A stretch of DNA of 64,000 nt from Apostichopus japonicus (taxonomy: Eukaryota > Echinodermata > Holothuroidea > Aspidochirotida > Stichopodidae): positions 12,593,917 to 12,657,916 of the forward strand of contig NC_092571.1 of NCBI RefSeq assembly GCF_037975245.1, read 5' to 3'. Position numbers and translations under genes: made by a program. The stretch's first letter is position 1. The number at the start of each line of letters is the position of its first letter. The notes under the pieces were generated by a model. The model searched no databases and had not been told where the DNA came from. It saw only the letters and a list, made by a program, of their open reading frames with translations. This document shows, one piece after another, positions 11,164 to 24,338 of this stretch.

Positions 11164-12229
11164 AACTCGATTAAATCAAGCGTTTAGTTTCCGCTCCCAG
11201 AGGTTTTGTGTAAATGTGCGTTAAGAGAGCAGACCCGACCTGACCAATATATATGTGGAAAGGTTCGACTCTTTCAACAACGAACCGATCAATACTCTTA
11301 CAACGCCATTGATGAGTCCCGGACGAGTTTTAAAGTACGCAAATATAGATTTAGCCGATGATCACGAAGAAACGACGAACAACGGGCATGCATGTCCACT
11401 GTTTATGAGCTTTTAACTTCGTTAGCAGACGTGACCAGATTGGTATACAGCTCAATAAATCAGCAACAGATGTAAAAAAAAACAGACTGCATACATGTTG
11501 CAGCGACGATTCTCTTCGACAAAGTAATAAAAGATGTTTTATAACAATTTGTTTGTGTACGAAGGCACGTGAAACGCAGGCTTTATCCTCACGTTTTGTG
11601 TTGCATTTATATCTTGACGATTAGATGTTGACAACTTTGAGAAAAATCTAAGAAAAACTTTGAGGAAAAGTACATTTTTCAAATGAACAAAACATTTGAA
11701 CTGTTCAATAACCTAGGTTCATTCAACTAAGTATGCCTATAAAGCTTCAACTGGTACAGTTTTTGCACATAAAATTTTGCCAACTTTTTTTTTTTATTCT
11801 TTTTTTTTTTTAAATTTATAGTTTTATTACGTTCATTTAGTCTAATTGTCAGTTGATTTTGACCTTTTGAGGAGAAGAGAAAAGAATTTTAAAAGAAATG
11901 ATGTTTGTGGGATTAGGTCATGTGACTAGGCATGTAGTGTGAATTGATTTAAGGTGGTATGCCTTAAAAATAATAAAATGTGTGACTTTCTGCTTGAATG
12001 CTCAATTTAGGTGATAGCCAGAGTTTGAGACTTTCAAATATCACAACGTTTTTGAAAAGAAGCACAACCATGTGGCCCCACAACTTCTTTTTGTTCTGGC
12101 CATCGTTAAGATATAAAAGTTATTGCAATATATTTGATTTGCATATAACTTGACTGCATAATGTGAAATAATATGCGAGGTCATGCATACATGTATGGAT
12201 AACACCAACAACTGCTTTTTTTTTCCAAG
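11164..12229. other. No gene seen; CpG-bearing unique sequence then AT-rich
   Basis: About 11165-11600 is unique sequence with more CG dinucleotides than average. The remainder is AT-rich with poly-T near 11785-11815. No coding or RNA feature can be supported. Confidence 0.4.
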
Positions 12230-12475
12230 AATTATATCTTATATCCAAGAATTATATCAAGAATTATATCCGGTGCCTTTCAATCATAAGGTCGCCAATT
12301 CGAGTCACTCCAAGATTAATGTATGTCGTCCAGTTACAGAGTTGTTGACAATTCATAATCATGGCCGTTAAATATGAATCTAAGAGACTGACTTTGGTCA
12401 GCTTGCGGCTTTGATCAGCCAATGAGGCTTCTTCGTGAGTTCCTGCTTGCAGGAGGATCTAAAATACATACGACC
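12230..12475 (+). mobile_element. Second-type tRNA-derived SINE relic
   Basis: The block reads GGTGCCTTTCAATCATAAGG and then a B-box-like AATTCGAGTCACTCC. A body with GACTTTGGTCAGCTTGCGGC and TTCCTGCTTGCAGGAGGATC follows. The order resembles a tRNA-derived SINE with its A-box half truncated, and it is distinct from the SINE at 1438 and 37218. Only one copy is present in the window, so the assignment rests on the promoter-like block. Confidence 0.45.
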
Positions 12476-13826
12476 CAATGATGTCATATTAGACTTGCTC
12501 AAGTCTTATGTGAGTGTGACGAAACTAGAGATGTAGTTACAGTGAGATCTCAGTTTCACAGAGTATTATTTATAAAGACAATTCAATGTCTTAATCCACG
12601 TTGGGGGATATAGTTCATCACAAAGTTAGCAAACAAACTCATCACGATTGTTACATTTTCTTCTTCTTCTACCGAGTGATGTGTCTGTATTAAATTTTAT
12701 GACTCTTACAATTTAGTACCTGTCACGTATAAATGACTCTGTTGTTGCTGTGTTGTTGTTTTTTGGGCGTACGTGTTACGTCAACTCTCTTGCCCTGTAG
12801 CACAAAGTACTATCAAGAGCTGACTTGATTTCGAGCCCGACAACATGACAGTTGAATTAGCCAGCATCAATGTAACCAGCGGCAGCTGTTTGTGAATGTA
12901 CGTACTAATTGAAAGTATTATTAAAAGGCTTAAAAGCTAATGATCAGCTTATTACTATTACAGTTCAAAGAGAGTGTATCGTAGTGTCTGTGCATCGAGA
13001 CAAAATTAATTACTTGATTGCATCCGAGCTGTGGATGGGGCCGAGATTTGAGGATGGTGGTGGGGTGGGGTGGGAGTGGGGGTGTATGATGGAACCTAGG
13101 TAGTAATTTCATGATTTAAAATAATATATATTCAGAGCAGTGTTTTGAGTTGTATATATTTATTTAAAGATGATATTCCTAATTTCTGCCAATTTTGAGT
13201 CCATTGAAGTGACTTAATATTGACTAATACTTTAGTAATTAAATAATGGAGAAAAGGACAAAAGACCAATTTTTAAAGTTTTCCAAGTTGCTCTTCAAAT
13301 TTAGGTTTTACAAATTGACTGATGCAAACTATAAGGTGTCTTTGTGACGAGAGGTCGAGAGGTCAAATGAAAATCCGCATGAAAATGACGCACGAGTCAT
13401 TAAAGTGTTCCTTCAGTATGTAATGTAACAAATGTAGGAGAGCAGCTCTTTACTTTGTTAATATACTGAGCAAATCATACAATGTGCAACATAAATCATA
13501 TAACGTACAACATACAAGGTACAACATACAAGGTACAACGTACAACCTACATTGATGTGTAGAAAAATTAAATATAGCTGAACGGACTCATTATATGCAA
13601 ATTATATGAAACCTGCTTTCGAGACCACCAGTTGCTGATAATTAAGTCATGTTGCATATAAATTTCTCCTGTCATGCATCAACCACCACCATATACTCTC
13701 AACTAAAATATTGAAGAATAACATAATAACAATCAATACTATTATTTTATCTTTCCTAGTTATAGCTCTTTGGTAAATTGTGAAATCGGTGCAATGTGGT
13801 ATATTTATGTATTTTTTTCCTTTCAG

Positions 13827-13831
<5 letters not shown>
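12476..13831. other. No gene seen
   Basis: AT-rich unique sequence. A short degenerate repeat of ACAACATACAAGGT lies near 13480-13550, and a G-rich stretch at 13055-13085 produces spurious open frames on both strands. Confidence 0.4.
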
Positions 13832-13862
<31 letters not shown>

Positions 13863-13865
13863 ATA

Positions 13866-13945
<80 letters not shown>
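13832..13945. repeat. (TA)n microsatellite
   Basis: About 110 bp of alternating TA are interrupted only by a few C bases near 13861-13867. The plus-strand open frame through it (alternating I and Y) is an artefact. Confidence 0.95.
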
Positions 13946-13948
<3 letters not shown>

Positions 13949-15945
13949 TTTAACTAACAAGATGAAGAGCTGTACTTTAACTTTTATTTATTTCCACTGC
14001 ACATGAACAACTGAGAAATACATATTTTAACTTAAGTACAACATAAATAATATGATCAGAAAAACATAAATAATTCATGAATGCAAGATGAATTGTCAAA
14101 ACTGTATAAATGCAGTGGAGAAGACCTGACAGAAGCAAAAGCTTTTCGAGATCAGGCCACCTTGAAAAAAGCCTAAAAAGAAAAAGAAACTTGTAATTTC
14201 CCGCTGTGCTTCCCTTACCCCAATAGACTAACACAAACCCTGCATACCTTCTCTCCCACTCCTGTCGAACTCAATGCCTCACCCACACCCCAACCTCTAA
14301 AAACAATAGTGGTATGACAGTTAATAGGTGAAGTTAGGGTAAACAGATCCAGCTCTTACTCTCTAACCATCCCACCCCCCCACTTGAAATGCCAAGTTTG
14401 CTATGAAACTGGTCAGTTTTTGAATATTAATACTTCCATCCACTCAGAATTTTTTTGTCTTTTGGATAAACATACTATTTTTCTTTTAGTATTTCGATAA
14501 GCATTTATCATGCAACTTACATGTAACTGACTACCCCTTCCCCATAATTTCACTCTCCCCAAAGGCAACAATCCATAGATTAATTTCATCAGCAACTACT
14601 ATGTATGATTTTAAAGACTCTGGAGTTTCCCTCCATTTCTCTCATCTTGTTTTTCATCCCCAAGGTTTTCAGGAAATAAATTTAAAAAAAAAAAGAAAAA
14701 AAAAGAGAGTAAAATAAAGACAATTCTGTATCGATAGAATTGATTGCTAGGTATTGTATAGAGAGCCAGTGGTAGACACAGCAGAATTCAGACGATGTAC
14801 TCTCCCTTGACTTATTATTGAACAATAGGTGTTGTTACCGTGGTTACATTCGATCTGTATAATAAGGAGAATCAAAAGCTGGCTACAAGACATTGTGACG
14901 CTCCGTTACATTGTCTGAGATGAAAAAAGGTGTCTCCGAGTTAGAGAACAGTCTCTATGAAAAGATGAAAAAAAAATTTGAAGAAAAAAGGATGTTGCTT
15001 ATGGATTATGAATTATGAAATTATGAAATTTATGGCCATGTTTGTCATGGGAATTGTTAATTCCTTAAGTGTCGTGGCCCAGGGATTATGGGCACAAAAT
15101 GTCACTTTATGGCTCACAAAATTAATTTTGTGCCCATACCAGGCCTAGCTGCACTGGGAAAGATATGTTACATTTTTAATGTTTCCTTCGTCCAACCCAG
15201 ATGCATTATGGGTATACTTAAATGTAGAGCTTGAAGCTATTCCATTCATAATGTCGCCAGTTTCTTTTAAATAGTAATTCAAGTTTGGCTAAAAGGTTGC
15301 CAGGTGCAAAAGTGAGACAAACGTCAACTTAATATCGCACTTCGTTTCTGAAATGACCAGCTACAGAAAAAGGCAATTCATTCTGTCAACGGAAAGATAA
15401 AAATCCGTTTAAATCTATAAAAACTATGAAGTCAGCTGATGCAGCCCTGGTGTTGTTCGTGTAGCTATAATGTAGCATTCATTTTAGTGATTGACACTCT
15501 GTTGTTTTAGACCAGTGAATGTTGAGTCAGACCTTCTTGGCCCCTGTTTCCTTAACTTGATACACAGGAGTCTCTCCAGAGAGCAACGGGCAATTCCTCT
15601 TCCTAATTGACTGGTTATATAGTAATGTATATATAGACTTTTGTTTCCACTTTGTGGCATCGATTTTTTGATGAAGAGTAGCTTTGCAATCGTTTTGGTC
15701 GCGTAAATTCAAATCTGTTATATTTGTCCTTCACATTTTTGATAAAACAAGAACCCTTTTTTTCGTGGTAAATTTAATCTGGATCCCTTTCCAACTGGAT
15801 AGTCCATAATGAAGTTTCAAGGGTAGGCCTACTGTTACTTTCATTTCGTGATCGAGACACAATCTGTCTGGATAATTTATTCAGATGGGATTTTTCAAAT
15901 AACAGTGTGGAAATATAGTCTATCCTGAATGTTGCATATGTATAT
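13946..15945. other. No gene seen
   Basis: Unique sequence with several short open frames (minus 13977-14234, 14413-14595 and 15527-15712) that show no recognisable domains. A 12-bp inverted repeat, ATGGGCACAAAA at 15088-15099 and TTTTGTGCCCAT at 15126-15137, could form a small hairpin. Confidence 0.35.
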
Positions 15946-15946
15946 G

Positions 15947-16001
<55 letters not shown>

Positions 16002-16118
16002 GTAATCGTAGTGAGTTGGAAAATCCAGAACAGTGACAAAACTTCCAGCCTCCACCGGGATTCGAACCCGGGCCTCCTGCTTTATATGCGGACACCCTAA
16101 CCACTAGGCTATGGATGC
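15946..16118 (-). mobile_element. tRNA-like SINE, minus strand, with (TA)n tail
   Basis: The minus strand from 16118 to 16048 folds plausibly as a tRNA. The acceptor arms GCATCCA and TGGAGGC pair except at one position. The A-box region reads TAGCCTAGTGGTTAGG, and the B box GGTTCGAATCC is at 16058-16068. A non-tRNA body of about 50 bp and a TA microsatellite follow, so this is a SINE rather than a functional tRNA gene. The anticodon stem has a mismatch and the loop reads ATATAAA, which also argues against a working tRNA. Confidence 0.7.
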
Positions 16119-17891
16119 TGATTGTAGGTCCAGAGGTTCGAAACCACTAAGGAAGGTCGTAATTCCACTATAGGCGTTTGTCACCTGTATCGAACAAAAC
16201 TAGTTCTGTTTTTGGTGACATATTTGCCTTACTCTAGAGATCAAACATGATATAGGTGAAATTAGTTGTGAATACTGGAACACTAGTAGTGGTTACTTCA
16301 GAGTTTCAAACGTTTTGCGATCATCAGACCACTATCTCTCTCTCTCTATATATATCCCTTTTAATTTGAACACACATGCTCAATCATGATGTTGGGAGGG
16401 GGGGGGGGAACATCAGCGATGTCCTAGAGTTAACAAGACTAACAGTGGAGAAAACTCCCTCCCAGAATCCGATCACACCTGTGACAAAGAATAATGTAAA
16501 ATCAGAAATATCATTTTCATATATATCCTTCACATTAGTGCAATCAGGTGTTATATACATATCATCATTTTTCATAACAGTTGTCATAATGTTTCGTGAA
16601 TCTTTTGACTCACTGAACACCATGATGCCCTATTGTTTTTAAGTTTTGTAACTCGATGCAAATTTTAATAATAAACACCATGTGGTTACACTATAAAACA
16701 TAACATATCAGCCTGGAACAATATATTAGCTTACATATTAACATATATATATAAGTGCTGTCGTCTAATTACCATAAAATTTGCATCAATGACGAATCCG
16801 AGTGCAAGGTGATACATTTTTAATAAGCTATAGATATGAGATGACATCTGCACATGAGTTGTTAAAATCCTATCTGTCATGACCTTTCTGTGACAAGGTC
16901 AATCGGTAGCCCAATTCAGTCGATCAGCTGAGTACAATGTTAAATTTAATATACACTACCGGGCACCAAAATTTCCAACGTCTTGTGTCAACGAGGGTTG
17001 ATCTTAAAATTACCTAACTGTTTCTTATTTGGAAAGAAAGACATCTCCATATAGGTTTTTGGGATACAGAAAACTTGTTTTAATATGACCCGATTCTTCC
17101 CCAGGTTAATCTTGAATAGTACTAACATTAATGTCAATTTTGAATAAATTTATACTGTCGAAAAATAAATGGTCGCCATCTTTTCATCTCATTTTTAAGT
17201 GAGAGGGAAATAAATTTGGTTCATCTGATAATTTCTTGTTAATTTGTATAATTAAGTTAATATATCAGCTTAATTGATGCATCAAGGGAATACTTTCATA
17301 CCTGCCCCCCAAAAACTGGGGAGGGGACCATTAGGGCATGATTCCTGGAAGATTTTCAGAGTGGTTTTTATGTTAGCAAGGTATATGCTACCATAGGCTG
17401 CACTTCCATACCACTTAAAATGGAATTGACTCTAATCGCCCCCGCACCCCACCTCCCCTTCCCAATTTCTTAAGCCTGTTTGTGAGTCCCTGATCTATTT
17501 GACGGATTAAAATGTTTGGACTAAACAAGCAAAAGATGGAGTTATTGTATTCTTTTGAAATAGTACACAATTAGAAATCACTTCCTCCACAGAACTGTAC
17601 TGTGGCTTATTGAACCTAATATTATTACTTTCATTATTTGCCATACTTTCCAACAATTTTCTACACCGCTAAATAGGTCCTTTTGTCTTCATAATAATGG
17701 AAGCCATGCATCTCTTTTTTTCTTTTTAATCCAGTTCTAAGCCTGACTTTTCATTGCTTCAGCAATTAACAACCTGTTGAATGGATTGAAAATGAAAGTA
17801 GAAATATTCTCGCGAGAAAATTACTAATTTCATTGGCGACGGACCATTTCTAGTTAATTCAAACAAAATTTATAAGTCAATTCAATAAATT
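16119..17891. other. No gene seen
   Basis: A CT microsatellite lies near 16335-16350 and a poly-G run near 16398-16408. Overlapping open frames on opposite strands at 16376-16642 are shadows of each other without recognisable motifs. Confidence 0.4.
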
Positions 17892-17962
17892 AACATAACA
17901 TATAACATATAATATATAACATATAACATATAACATATAACATACAACATACAACATACAAC
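17892..17962. repeat. 7-bp tandem repeat (AACATAT/AACATAC)n
   Basis: About ten consecutive 7-bp units are present. The first part is mostly AACATAT and the last units are AACATAC. Confidence 0.9.
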
Positions 17963-19334
17963 TCAGATGCTCATTTTAAAGTCTGTCCAGTCTGTTCCAG
18001 ACAGAATCATATTAGTTTGAAACATTCAAGGACATAGTATTATATCGCATGCACTGAGAATCTTGCATATTCTGTTGGATTAGGCCTCTAATAAAAAATG
18101 ATGATGAAATATTAAATAGCAAAAAAAATAGAAAAAAAAGATTGACAGCAACACCTATCTCACATTTGAAGGATAAATCAACCAAAAGATTATAATAGGG
18201 AAAGTAAAGCATTATAAAGAAGAATGTGATCTGTCATGATGACATCACCAATCACCCCCCCCCCCCCCAATGACTCAATTCCAGGGGAAATGGAATCTGA
18301 GCTTCTAAGCCAGTCAAAACATGTTACATTAAATCAATCATACTGTACGGTAAGGGCAGGAAAGATATTTCAATGTGCCTTGCAATTAAAACAATGTGAT
18401 TCATGAACACATATTGTCTGCCACCAGAAACCTTTAATAATATTGGCTGGAGTCTTAACCTAGGCCTAGCCTATTAGATTTAGGGAATTGGCTTCACAAA
18501 ATTAATCCCCCCCCAAAAAAAAAATAATAAAAAACTATTATAATAATAGTAATATCAAAATCAATGGAAAAACAATCCCATGCAGAGTAATAATGTAATT
18601 GGACCCTTAAATATCTAGGATACAACTTGAGAGAGTCGTTGAAGTAATGAAACGATGAAACACCTGGTATTGAAACTCCCAGCCTATCAGGTTGGCCTAC
18701 TTAAGTGTCCATTTTGTTTATACACAAGTTTATAATGGTCTAGGTAGGTCTAGGTAGCTTCACGACCATGCAACATATTACACAGCTGTTCGACTGAAAA
18801 GACTCTAAGAACAGCCGTGTGTTCACGTGTCAGGTCTTGGAGATAAGATTTCAAATTGTTTTGGTATGGAGGTTAACTTCTTGAAATGTTAACAGACTTT
18901 TGCTCCTTTAATATTTTATTTGAAAAAGAAAAGAAAAAGTGTTATTAAACATTTCTGAGTTTATTATATTTTAAGGTACCTGGGACTGCTAATCATAGCT
19001 ATCTCAACTTCTCCTTTATGCAATTAACTAGTCATCATACATGCGATGCACAAACCCGGGAAGTGGTATAAGAGAGTGGGAGAGGTGGGAGGGGGGAGCA
19101 GGGGGCTCACCCTGTACTTTTGAATGAGGAATGAAAATTTTGAGACTCCCTACATGCAAAATGGTGGCATGCCGTGCATGTTATAAATTGCGGTTATAAG
19201 GTATAATTTTACAGTAACTTTGTCAAGTTTAACCATGTGTGTGTGTTGTGTGCACTGCATGTCAAAGTTGCCATTTTAAACTTTTTGAGTCAAATTTAGG
19301 CTACTCAGCCATATATGTGGGATTTTAACTAGTA
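17963..19334. other. No gene seen
   Basis: AT-rich unique sequence with a 14-base C run at 18255-18268, poly-A patches near 18520 and a G-rich run near 19080-19105. Confidence 0.45.
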
Positions 19335-19342
19335 TGTGAGGG

Positions 19343-19849
19343 CAGTGGCGTAGCTAAGGGGAGTCAAGGGAGGGCATGCGCCGGGTTTAGGGGGGGCGAT
19401 GAAATGGGAGAATGAGAGTAAAAAAAATAAGCACTTTTAGAAAAACATGACGAAATTGAGATATGTCGTCAGGCATGAATATTTTCCAGTTACTAATAAG
19501 AATCTGAACTGAATGTAGTTGTTTTTATTAGCAAATTTATAGATTGTGTCAGTCCATTTGGACCGTTTTCTCATTTTTTTTTATTCTGTTCTGTATTCTG
19601 TAATGACTACATGTCACAGAAATTTCGGGTATTGCAGTATGCAGTTCCAAGGCAGTAGATTTCGAAAGGTGGAAATATCACAGGCGTAGGAGCACAATTT
19701 GATTTAGGGGGGGGGGCTGTAACGACTTGCCCGAAAAATATAACCAAAATTTTTTGTGCGCGCAAATTATGTTTCTTTCAGTAGTGGGGAGGGGGGGTGC
19801 AATTTTCTACTCTTGCACCCGGGCGCCAAAACCTCTAGCTACGACACTG
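19343..19849 (+). mobile_element. hAT-like MITE with 8-bp target duplication
   Basis: The terminal inverted repeats read CAGTGGCGTAGCTA at the left and, on the opposite strand, CAGTGTCGTAGCTA at the right. The element is flanked by a perfect 8-bp direct repeat TGTGAGGG at 19335-19342 and 19850-19857, the target-duplication length of hAT transposons. The interior is G-rich and non-coding. The part from about 19681 resembles one end of the element at 24038-24330, which suggests a composite or nested element. Confidence 0.85.
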
Positions 19850-19857
19850 TGTGAGGG

Positions 19858-20477
19858 TCCAGGGGTTGCGACATCAAATGCGGGCGTTATAATCCTACAG
19901 TGTGGTTGCAGGTCACTTAAATTTGGAGCTCTGAACTTCTGAGATTAGCTAACCACAAGAATGCAAGCTAGTTGTCACAGTTCATTCACCATGAAGGAAA
20001 CATTAAACAAGAGCTGTGTACTATTTTCTGTGGCTCAAAAAATTCTAAGGTTGCAATCATTTTCTAAATCGGTCATCAGAGTGGGCCAAACAGAGGTGAA
20101 ACGTCAAATGATACGGTCTGATTCATGTTCAAACTTCCTCGAGCATATCGTTGCCGACGTAACCACATGGCCATATCTTGTCTAGATTTACACTCGCCAA
20201 TCTTTGGTAATATCTTTTGGAGGGGGCAGACAACTAACATATCCGGCCTACCTCTAGGAATAATTAAAGTAAATCTTTGAAAAGTAGTAATTTCAATACT
20301 CAAATTTGTGGCAGATGGTGCTGCAATTGTGAGCAGTCTTAATTTACTTTTGGATCCATTTCAGCAAGTTTTATCATGGTGACAGTTTGGAGGCCAAAGG
20401 ATATATCTGTAACAAAAACAAAACCTGTCACTTCCAGACTTATGTGCTTTGACTCTGTCCAGCTGTCCTACTTTACA
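19858..20477. other. No gene seen
   Basis: Unique sequence. Short open frames on both strands at 19961-20303 overlap each other and have no recognisable motif. Confidence 0.4.
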
Positions 20478-20481
20478 TTAA

Positions 20482-20831
20482 AGGGTGTGAAGACTCGCAC
20501 AAAAAAGAAAGTCTTATGCCGGTAATTTGACCTAGTTTCGAATGAGGTGTAACAGAAGTGTTAAACACCACCATCGATCCCAGAAAATACACACACAGCT
20601 TGCTACCGTCGGTAATTTGACACTAGCGTACAGTCAATACATACAGCTGCGGTCAATACCCACAGCACAGTGTACGAACAATACAGCGATGGACATCTCA
20701 GGTCCAGCTAAAGATAACAATGTATTACTGTCTGCATTTTGTAGCGACAAGAACAAAACGTCACTTGCAAGCAACAGAAAGTTAACTTTTTCAGATGGCA
20801 ACACAGGGTTTGGGTTGAGTCTTCAATGCCT
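20482..20831 (+). mobile_element. TTAA-type MITE family A, copy 3
   Basis: Left flank TTAA lies at 20478-20481, and the left end reads AGGGTGTGAAGACTCGC. The right end reads GAGTCTTCAATGCC followed by a mutated target copy (CTAA). The interior is collinear with copies at 3208 and 38660. An open frame of 97 codons covers most of the element but is not conserved intact in the other copies. Confidence 0.85.
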
Positions 20832-20835
20832 CTAA

Positions 20836-22400
20836 ATGAAAAAGAGGGGGCCCGTGTTTGTCAATACTTCTACCGCAGCCTGTACAAATCAGGGACCACA
20901 TTCCATTGAAAGCAGTGCTTCAATGAACAGCTTTGTTGTTTGCAATGAATGAAAAGTTTGGCCAGAATTTGTTTTTTTATTCTTTTTACTGTGACACCTC
21001 TCTGAGGGACTTTTCTTCCATGCCCTATAAGTTCAGAACAATACACACCAATCCCAGAGCCTTTCCTCGGATTTCAACTCCGCCAAGCCTTTTCTGCTGT
21101 CACAATTTTGTTTTTCTTCAGGTGGATATATGTATAAAGTTCTTTGGGGAGTTTTTTTAGTGTATAGCATTGTTTATTCAGAAAACACACATGGAGTGTT
21201 ATATAGCCTAGTGTCACTGTGTGCACACTAAAATCCAGGGCACTAATATATATAGGCATATAGTTTTCTTTACTGATCCTACAGTGATAGAATAACAATT
21301 TGGCCTGTTGCAGCTAGTTTTTCTTATTTATTGGATAGTGAGCAAAGGTTCTGTATGTGTATCATATATACCTCAGTATGTCAGTGGATCGGATATATGT
21401 TGTTACAAAGCACTGTAGACTTTTCTGTGGAAATTCATTGTGATTTGTGAATATATATATAGGCCTATATATATACCTGTCTGTACTGTTTGGATATATG
21501 ACCTGGTCTATGGATGTTGACAATATGACATATTAACTGCAGACCGAGTATTTTATTTGTATTTCAATCGTTAGGATATATACATTGTAAAACTTTCTCG
21601 GTGCATTATTTTAAGATTCTGTAAAAAGGATATTACTTGTGTGGAGTGTGCACGATATTCTTGGGGAACTAATAGTAAGTATTTTTGTTTTGATATTAAT
21701 AATGATAAATTGTATATACAGCTGCATGCATGGAAGCTAGGCCCATTTTTTTTTTTCATTTTGTTGGACCGAGCAGCAAAGTCGCAATCGGTCTCAGATC
21801 TTCAGATAAATGAATATTCTGTAGTTCAGGTTTCCTCCTTCCACAATTCATGTTACCTTTGTAGCAGGTGTTGGATTATGGTGGTATAACAGATACAGCT
21901 AACCGGTGCAGGAGTAACACACAACGGCTGTGCGGGCAACAATTCATGCAGAGACCTTTTTTACCCAGTGTATCTGTTCATTCTGAAACTTTTATGCAAC
22001 ATAGGCTTTATAGGTTTTACAGGGAAGATTGTAAAGGGGGGGGGGGGATGGGAGAGATGGACTGCACCCCCACATCCCTGGATCTGAGCCTTGTATTTGT
22101 GTATACCAAGTATTATTTCCTCAACCCTAGAGTGCAGTTAATCAAACTCAGTGACACCTAATCCTACGACCAGAGAAGGATAAATTTGGCGAGTAATTAG
22201 TAATTAATAGGTTTGATTCAATTCCCAACTTTGAATTGGGTGGATGGACTTTTCAATAAGTAGTATAAATTTATCACTCATCATTTTATGTATAGCACTC
22301 TGGAAATTATTTTTGACTTTGACCCGCAAATTATTTGAAATTGGGGAAATTTTTATAGTTTGTTGGGACCAATTGCAACTATCTGGGGAGGGTTGGGGTG
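20836..22400. other. No gene seen
   Basis: Unique sequence with a 12-base G run at 22036-22047. Several short open frames (20933-21160, 21571-21759 minus, 21641-21889, 21868-22161) carry no recognisable domain. Confidence 0.4.
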
Positions 22401-24029
22401 AGGGTGGGGAGGGCTGAGGGCTGAGGGGGAAGGGATACAGAATTTGTGAGGATTTATATCTGTTTAAATATTGAATTGCACATAATTGTTAATTTGGATG
22501 GCAAACTGGGGATCATGGAAAGAGGGATTAATTTTCCATGTGGCTAACAAACTTTGAGGGGACTCCTGTTGATCCCTTTATTAATTTCCATACAATGAGT
22601 ACATCTTGCTTTAATTGTCTCGTTCTTGCTCCTTGTTGAAAGTTCAATCTTTTGTATATATACAGTAAATCATTAAATTATTATGATTAAATTTTGTTTA
22701 AACATAGAGATTACAAGTTGCTGTATATTTGGGAAAATGCAGAGATATTTTATAGGTTGGGAATTACCTTCTTCAGGAATGTAAACCAATTGTAAAATTC
22801 TTCTCTTTGGGGTCACTCGAGAGATAAACCTGAGACATGTTCTCAGCTCAGGTTAATGCTGTAATCTGTCTTCAAGGAGATATGTACATTCCATTACAAC
22901 TAGAGTGTATTGAGTAATGTTTTGGACCTTTGGTTGGCAATGAGGTGTCACTCAGAGATGGAGGGCACCTGGGGGGGGGGGGTGCCTCCCAACTATGTTT
23001 GGTACTCCCCTAGTGCTCCCAAATGGAATTCTACATGTCAAAAAAAAAAAAACCTTCTTAAGCCAGGAAGATACACAACACAGTTTGACTACTACTGACT
23101 ATTTGATTTACTTACATAGATACCTCTAGTAAAATTCTGCTGATTGAAAGATGATCAATATAACGTCTGGACATGATGTCAAACCGCAATGCCAATAGGG
23201 GACCTCCACCAGGGGCCCTATGGCAGACGCCCCTGGACCCCTATTTTGCACTCATTTCATGGTACCCATGCCCCACCTTCAAATGTCTGGTGATGCCACT
23301 GCTGGAAATTATTCCAACTACTGCTAAGAATAGTATCCCTAACACCCTAGCTCCACCCCCCCCCCCCCCAAAAAAAAGATGGCAAAACTGGTCAAACCAC
23401 TAAAGATATGTTAACTTCCTAAATATAATCATCAAATGAAATACTACTTAGCCTGTGAGCAAGTAATAAATTCCATTTGGCTCTCAACATTTCCTTCATT
23501 TCAATTAAATTATTTAAGATTCAATCATTTCACCTGGAACGTATCTGATATACATAACTGTGATAATTAGCTAAAACGTTGTTATGTAATATTATGTAAT
23601 ATTTACACTGGAAAAAATTGTACCGAAATCAAATTCAGTCAGAGTAATATAATATTTATGGCCGTTGGTCACATGGTGACCAAATTTGCACACTGACGGT
23701 CATTATCTACATACTTACTGTATGTGGTTATTTGATGTAGCACTGGGAAGGAGTCACCATTAGTATCCAAATAGCAGCTCAGACCCCTGGATGAAGCTAA
23801 TACTAGCCCAGGGTACTGTATACATTTTACTTCTTTCAGTTTTGCTTTTTGCTTTGTAACTCAGGATATATAATTACCTGTAGTAATCTCATACATGTAT
23901 TTGCAAGCACAGAATGGTGATCCCTGATGCAACCATACAGCTTTGCCTATGACAGAAATATATTGCCATTAAAGGGATGCTGGACTTTAACTTTTGTTCT
24001 GTATCAAAGCACAGTAGCATAAGGGAGTT
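22401..24029. other. No gene seen; G-rich patches
   Basis: G-rich patches occur near 22385-22435. Homopolymers lie at 22971-22982 (G), 23041-23052 (A) and about 23356-23369 (C). A palindrome TTGGTCAC-ATG-GTGACCAA lies near 23665. A lone TTAAAGGGATGCTGG near 23972 resembles a MITE end, but no partner end was found. Confidence 0.4.
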
Positions 24030-24037
24030 TTTACAGG

Positions 24038-24330
24038 CATAGGCATAGGCATAGGAGGCTGGGGGGGGGGGGGGGCTGCAGCCCCCCAACCAAAAGTTTT
24101 TGTGAAAATTTGGGCAATATGCCGAGAATTTTTCGGGCACCTACTGAAAGAAAAATAATTTGCAATGTGTTTTTCAATGGTTAAACTTATATTTTTCTTA
24201 TCATTTTTGTAACGACTTTCCCAATAATTATAACCAATATGGAATGGTTATAACACGAAAAATTTTGGTTATATTTTTCGGGCAAGTCGTTTCAGCCCCC
24301 CCAAATCAAATTGGGCTTCCTACGCCTATG
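24038..24330. mobile_element. Second MITE with 7/8 matching 8-bp target duplication
   Basis: The left terminus begins CATAGGC and has a short CATAGG repeat expansion followed by GAGGCTGGGGGG. The right terminus on the opposite strand begins CATAGGCGTAGGAAGCCC. Flanks are TTTACAGG at 24030-24037 and GTTACAGG at 24331-24338, which differ at one base. The 8-bp spacing suggests a hAT-type mechanism. Subterminal sequence at 24255-24330 is shared, inverted, with 19681-19755. Confidence 0.7.
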
Positions 24331-24338
24331 GTTACAGG

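Noticed and set aside
11311-11335. Hammerhead-ribozyme-like core (TTGATGAGTCCCGGACGAG)
   Set aside because: The catalytic CTGATGA is TTGATGA and the required GAAA reads GAGT. The stem II loop would be one base, and no partner cleavage arm was found.
16048-16118. Functional tRNA gene on the minus strand
   Set aside because: The anticodon stem has a mismatch, the loop does not give a convincing anticodon, and the sequence continues into a SINE body and a TA tail.
20542-20835. 97-codon frame inside MITE family A
   Set aside because: The same frame is truncated or shifted in the other three copies, so it is not a conserved product of the element.
23970-23990. Additional TTAA MITE starting TTAAAGGGATGCTGG
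   Set aside because: No inverted partner followed by TTAA could be found within 2 kb.
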